From Clostridiaceae bacterium (lineage in GTDB: Bacteria > Bacillota_A > Clostridia > Acetivibrionales > Acetivibrionaceae), in assembly GCA_012513545.1 (NCBI GenBank), contig JAAZCB010000011.1, positions 1-9,924 of the forward strand: DNA of 9,924 bases, given 5' to 3'. This document shows, piece after piece, positions 7,455 to 9,924 of this stretch (its first letter is position 1; the number at the start of each line of letters is the position of its first letter). A model generated the notes under the pieces. That model saw nothing but the letters and a program-made list of their open reading frames with translations. It searched no databases and was not told the DNA's origin. The translations under genes were made by a program, and so were the position numbers.

Positions 7455-7476
7455 ATATATGGTATTATATCTTTAT
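7453..7476 (+). other. Weak AT-rich hairpin right after divIVA
   Basis: AGATATA (7453-7459) and TATATCT (7466-7472) can form a 7-bp stem with a six-base loop, followed by TTATT. It begins inside the divIVA stop codon. The stem is almost all A-T and the tail is short, so it is at most a minor pause or 3'-end-stabilising structure, not the main terminator. Confidence 0.2.
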
Positions 7477-7549
7477 TCGGATTTAATAGAAATCAAATGG
7501 TCAATGGAGATATACTGTTGGCTGTTTTTATTTTTTCGTTTTTTGTAGC

Positions 7550-7578
7550 AAAAAGCTTCGGGACAATGAGTCCCTTTG
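7550..7578 (+). repeat. Incomplete copy of the terminator arm with its own short hairpin
   Basis: AAAAAGCTTCGGGACA (7550-7565) is identical over 16 bases to 7616-7631, the left arm of the strong terminator. Here only GGGAC (7560-7564) finds a local partner, GTCCC (7570-7574), around an AATGA loop, and the expected GAAGCTTTTT half is missing. A T-rich tract precedes it (7524-7544). It looks like a duplicated terminator that has decayed on one side, or a competing arm able to pair with 7636-7650. Confidence 0.6.
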
Positions 7579-7615
7579 TTTATCTCTCTTTAATTTCGTT
7601 AGAATGAGCTTAAAT

Positions 7616-7651
7616 AAAAAGCTTCGGGACATAAAGTCCTGAAGCTTTTTT
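7616..7651. terminator. Strong bidirectional rho-independent terminator between convergent operons
   Basis: AAAAAGCTTCGGGAC (7616-7630) pairs with GTCCTGAAGCTTTTT (7636-7650) as a 15-position stem with one G-T wobble and the five-base loop ATAAA. The A-run on the left and T-run on the right supply a U-tract on either strand. It lies 162 bases after divIVA and 54 bases after the end of the malic enzyme gene on the other strand, so it can serve both. Confidence 0.92.
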
Positions 7652-7704
7652 CCTGATTTTAGTATAGTACTTTTTTACCTGAATAATTATTTTACGATAG
7701 AAAA

Positions 7705-8877
7705 TTATATTCTTGCCACTCCGGTCTTTCTAGCAGCTTCAGCTACAGCAGAAGAAACCGCATCCTTTACTCTTGGGTCAAAAGGAGCCGGAAGTATAAA
7801 TTCAGGATTTAGCTCATCGGCACTGACAAGTTCAGCTATTGCCTTAGCAGCAGCTATTTTCATTTCATCGTTGATGTCTCTTGCTCTTACGTCAAGAGCT
7901 CCCCTGAAAATGCCCGGGAATGCAAGAACATTGTTAATCTGGTTAGGGAAGTCTGATCTTCCTGTACCTATAACCTTTGCACCTGCTTCTTTTGCTTCAT
8001 CCGGCATAATTTCAGGTGTTGGATTAGCCATAGGGAATATGATAGGATCTTTAGCCATGGATCTTACCATTTCCTGAGTAACCATACCCGGAGCTGAGAG
8101 ACCAAGGAATACATCAGCACCTTTTAACACATCAGCAAGACTTCCTTTTTTCTTTTCAAGGTTTGATATTTTAGCCATAAGTGCCTTTTCATCGTTAAGG
8201 TTGTCCCTTCCTTCATAAATAGCACCTTTGGTATCGCAAAGTATAACCTTCTTTAAGCCCATGCTCATAAGAAGCCTTGTAACAGCAATACCTGCTGCTC
8301 CTGAACCGTTTACCACTACTTCAATATCTTTTATGTTTTTATTAACAATTTTGAGAGCATTGAGCATTGCTGCAAGAGCAACAACTGCAGTACCGTGCTG
8401 ATCATCATGGAATATTGGAATATCACATACTTCCTTAAGTCTTCTTTCTATCTCAAAACACCTTGGTGCAGATATGTCTTCGAGATTAACTCCGCCAAAG
8501 CTGCCGGCAAGAAGCCTTACAGTATTGACAATTTCATCAACACTCTTTGATCTTATACATAAAGGAAAGGCATCAACATCTCCAAAAGTTTTAAAGAGAA
8601 CGCACTTACCTTCCATAACCGGCATTCCGGCTTCGGGACCGATATCACCCAATCCGAGTACAGCTGTACCGTCTGTAACAACCGCTACCAGGTTCCAGCG
8701 CCTTGTTAATGAGTATGAAAGATCAACATCCTTCTGAATTGCAAGACATGGTTCTGCAACACCGGGCGTATATGCGAGTGATAAGTCCTGTTTGGATTTA
8801 ACCGGAACTGTACTTACAACTTCAACTTTGCCCTTCCATTCACCATGCAGTCTTAAAGATTCTTTTCTATAATCCAT
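7705..8877 (-). CDS. Malic enzyme, short bacterial form (malate to pyruvate + CO2)
   Basis: This 390-residue enzyme oxidatively decarboxylates malate to pyruvate, reducing NAD(P)+. The residues corresponding to the MaeB catalytic set are present: Tyr36 in LAYTPGVAEPC, Lys91 in EGKCVLFK, the metal ligands Glu133-Asp134 in NLEDIS and Asp159 in HDDQHGT, plus NPTPE (285-289). The dinucleotide-binding loop is VNGSGAAGIA (189-198). The C-terminal phosphotransacetylase-like domain of E. coli MaeB is absent, as usual for the short form. GGAGGT (complement of 8886-8891) lies eight bases before the ATG. It follows mdh by 46 bases on the same strand, so it is very likely the second gene of an mdh operon ending at the 7616-7651 hairpin. 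In C. thermocellum the equivalent enzyme prefers NADP and is activated by ammonium; that is family knowledge, and cofactor choice is not settled by the sequence. Confidence 0.95.
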   Translation of the reverse strand: MDYRKESLRLHGEWKGKVEVVSTVPVKSKQDLSLAYTPGVAEPCLAIQKDVDLSYSLTRRWNLVAVVTDGTAVLGLGDIGPEAGMPVMEGKCVLFKTFGDVDAFPLCIRSKSVDEIVNTVRLLAGSFGGVNLEDISAPRCFEIERRLKEVCDIPIFHDDQHGTAVVALAAMLNALKIVNKNIKDIEVVVNGSGAAGIAVTRLLMSMGLKKVILCDTKGAIYEGRDNLNDEKALMAKISNLEKKKGSLADVLKGADVFLGLSAPGMVTQEMVRSMAKDPIIFPMANPTPEIMPDEAKEAGAKVIGTGRSDFPNQINNVLAFPGIFRGALDVRARDINDEMKIAAAKAIAELVSADELNPEFILPAPFDPRVKDAVSSAVAEAARKTGVARI

Positions 8878-8923
8878 TTTATACGACCTCCGTTAAGGTT
8901 AATTATTTTAAAATTATATTATA

Positions 8924-9874
8924 TTATATGTCTTTTACCTGATTTAAAACTTCCTTGATTTGTTCTGCTGAATACCTTAAAGCAGCCTCTTCTTCGGGAG
9001 TAAGGTTTAATTCGAGAACCTGCTGAACTCCTTCTGAGTTAACTATGGATGGAAGGCTTAGTGCTACGTCGTTTATCCCGTATAAGCCGTTTATAACACT
9101 TCCGACTGTCCTTATAGTATTCTGATTTTTAAGCAGGGTTTCAACAATAGTATTAACAGTAACTGCAATAGCATAGTAGGTGGCACCTTTATTCTTAATG
9201 ATTGTGGCGCCGGCTTTTTTTACTTCATCATATATTATTGCCTTATCAGCTTCTGAAAATCCGCTTGCAGAATCCTTGCAATATTCATTGATGCTTTTAC
9301 CGGCGATATGTGTAGCACTCCACGCCGGAAGCTGTGAATCTCCGTGCTCACCAATTATGTAACCATGAATATTCTTAACATCAACATTTAATTTTTCACT
9401 TAAGAGATACCTGAATCTGATACTGTCAAGGACAGTACCTGTTCCCATAACTTTTCCGTTTGGAAGCCCGGACCACTTCTGAATCATATACGTAAGTATA
9501 TCGACAGGATTTGCAACAACAAGGATTACACCGTGATTATAGTATTTCATAATGTTGGATGTCATTTCCTTAGCTATTGCCACGTTCTTTCTGGCAAGAT
9601 CAAGACGGGTTTCTCCTGGCTTTCTATTTGCACCTGCGGTAATTACTATAACATCGCAGTCTACAAGATCAGAATAGTCACCGGCGTATACAGACATTTG
9701 TCCCATAAATGAAAGTCCGTGGTTTATATCCATTGCTTCACCGATTGCTTTTTCCTTTACGACATCGATTAAAACCATTTCGTTTACAGTTTGGCTAAGA
9801 GCCATTGAGAATGCAGTTGAAGCACCGACAAAGCCGGAACCAATAATTGCAACTTTTGATTTACTTTTACTCAT
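8924..9874 (-). CDS. mdh: LDH-like malate dehydrogenase
   Basis: This 316-residue member of the lactate/malate dehydrogenase superfamily has GSGFVG (12-17) for NAD binding and Asp37 at the end of beta-2, which favours NAD over NADP. Catalytic residues are the His177/Asp150 pair (His195/Asp168 in LDH numbering) and substrate-binding Arg153 (Arg171). The mobile loop reads AGANRKPGETRLDL (80-93). Overall it is LDH-type, but the specificity position, Gln102 in lactate dehydrogenases, is Arg84, the residue that selects oxaloacetate/malate. I therefore call it malate dehydrogenase, although automatic annotation may say L-lactate dehydrogenase. AGGAGG (complement of 9885-9890) is 10 bases before ATG. 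The malic enzyme gene follows, which supports a malate-shunt role. Only 50 bases remain upstream, too few to show the promoter. Confidence 0.88.
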   Translation of the reverse strand: MSKSKSKVAIIGSGFVGASTAFSMALSQTVNEMVLIDVVKEKAIGEAMDINHGLSFMGQMSVYAGDYSDLVDCDVIVITAGANRKPGETRLDLARKNVAIAKEMTSNIMKYYNHGVILVVANPVDILTYMIQKWSGLPNGKVMGTGTVLDSIRFRYLLSEKLNVDVKNIHGYIIGEHGDSQLPAWSATHIAGKSINEYCKDSASGFSEADKAIIYDEVKKAGATIIKNKGATYYAIAVTVNTIVETLLKNQNTIRTVGSVINGLYGINDVALSLPSIVNSEGVQQVLELNLTPEEEAALRYSAEQIKEVLNQVKDI

Positions 9875-9924
9875 ATTAATAAAACCTCCTAAAATAAATG
9901 GTGCAATAACGGTACAAAAAAAAA

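Noticed and set aside
8474..8737. Plus-strand 87-codon reading frame inside the malic enzyme gene
   Set aside because: It is wholly antisense to conserved malic enzyme sequence and has no recognisable domain; it is a codon-bias shadow.
8895..8928. AT-rich near-palindrome between mdh and the malic enzyme gene
   Set aside because: It contains only A/T-type low-complexity sequence without a stable stem or U-run; it is too weak to call a terminator or operator.
8924..9874. Naming this gene L-lactate dehydrogenase
   Set aside because: Arg84 replaces the lactate-specific Gln and the neighbour is malic enzyme, so malate dehydrogenase fits better.
9875..9924. Promoter for the mdh operon at the right edge
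   Set aside because: Only 50 bases are available and, beyond the AGGAGG site, no convincing -10/-35 pair is visible.
1..9924. CRISPR array, insertion sequence, prophage or defence system
   Set aside because: No regularly spaced repeats, transposase or integrase motifs, or toxin-antitoxin pairs were found; all larger genes belong to core housekeeping families.

Overview
The window is AT-rich, gene-dense DNA from a low-GC Gram-positive anaerobe of the class Clostridia. The ylmE-sepF-ylmG-ylmH-divIVA order is typical of Firmicutes. The adjacent LDH-like malate dehydrogenase and short malic enzyme recall the Clostridium (Acetivibrio) thermocellum group. That placement is inference from protein character and gene order; no search was possible.

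Layout. Positions 1-219 hold no gene. They carry several hairpins and a repeated motif that look like the 3' part of a structured RNA, followed by a possible promoter. Next comes a plus-strand cytoplasmic GH13 glycosidase of the neopullulanase/cyclomaltodextrinase type (220-1938), apparently alone. A promoter at about 2008-2035 then precedes a tight plus-strand run of seven genes: a YnbB-like PLP enzyme, a one-TM HlyD-like protein, the YggS/YlmE PLP-binding protein, SepF, a YggT/YlmG membrane protein, the S4-domain protein YlmH and a DivIVA-family protein. Gaps are 66 bases or less, and one junction overlaps as TGATG. The run ends in a strong hairpin at 7616-7651 that can terminate transcription in both directions. 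On the minus strand, converging on that hairpin, lie mdh (9874-8924) and a malic enzyme gene (8877-7705), 46 bases apart.

Function. The plus-strand run combines PLP homeostasis (YlmE), Z-ring anchoring (SepF), a YlmG membrane protein, a ribosome-associated S4 protein (YlmH) and a polar or septal scaffold (DivIVA): the clostridial version of the division-linked ylm cluster. The HlyD-like protein is its least understood member. The minus-strand pair would turn oxaloacetate into malate and then into pyruvate plus CO2, the last two steps of the malate shunt, which in C. thermocellum carries PEP to pyruvate and moves hydride from NADH to NADPH. The first enzyme looks like a lactate dehydrogenase but carries the malate-type Arg at the specificity position.

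No transposase, CRISPR array, tRNA or rRNA gene, or defence system is visible, and no gene appears broken. The best leads are the structured 5' element, an inverted-repeat motif that recurs on both sides of the glycosidase gene, the HlyD-like protein inside the division operon, the DivIVA-like protein lacking the known membrane-contact residues, and the duplicated terminator arm.
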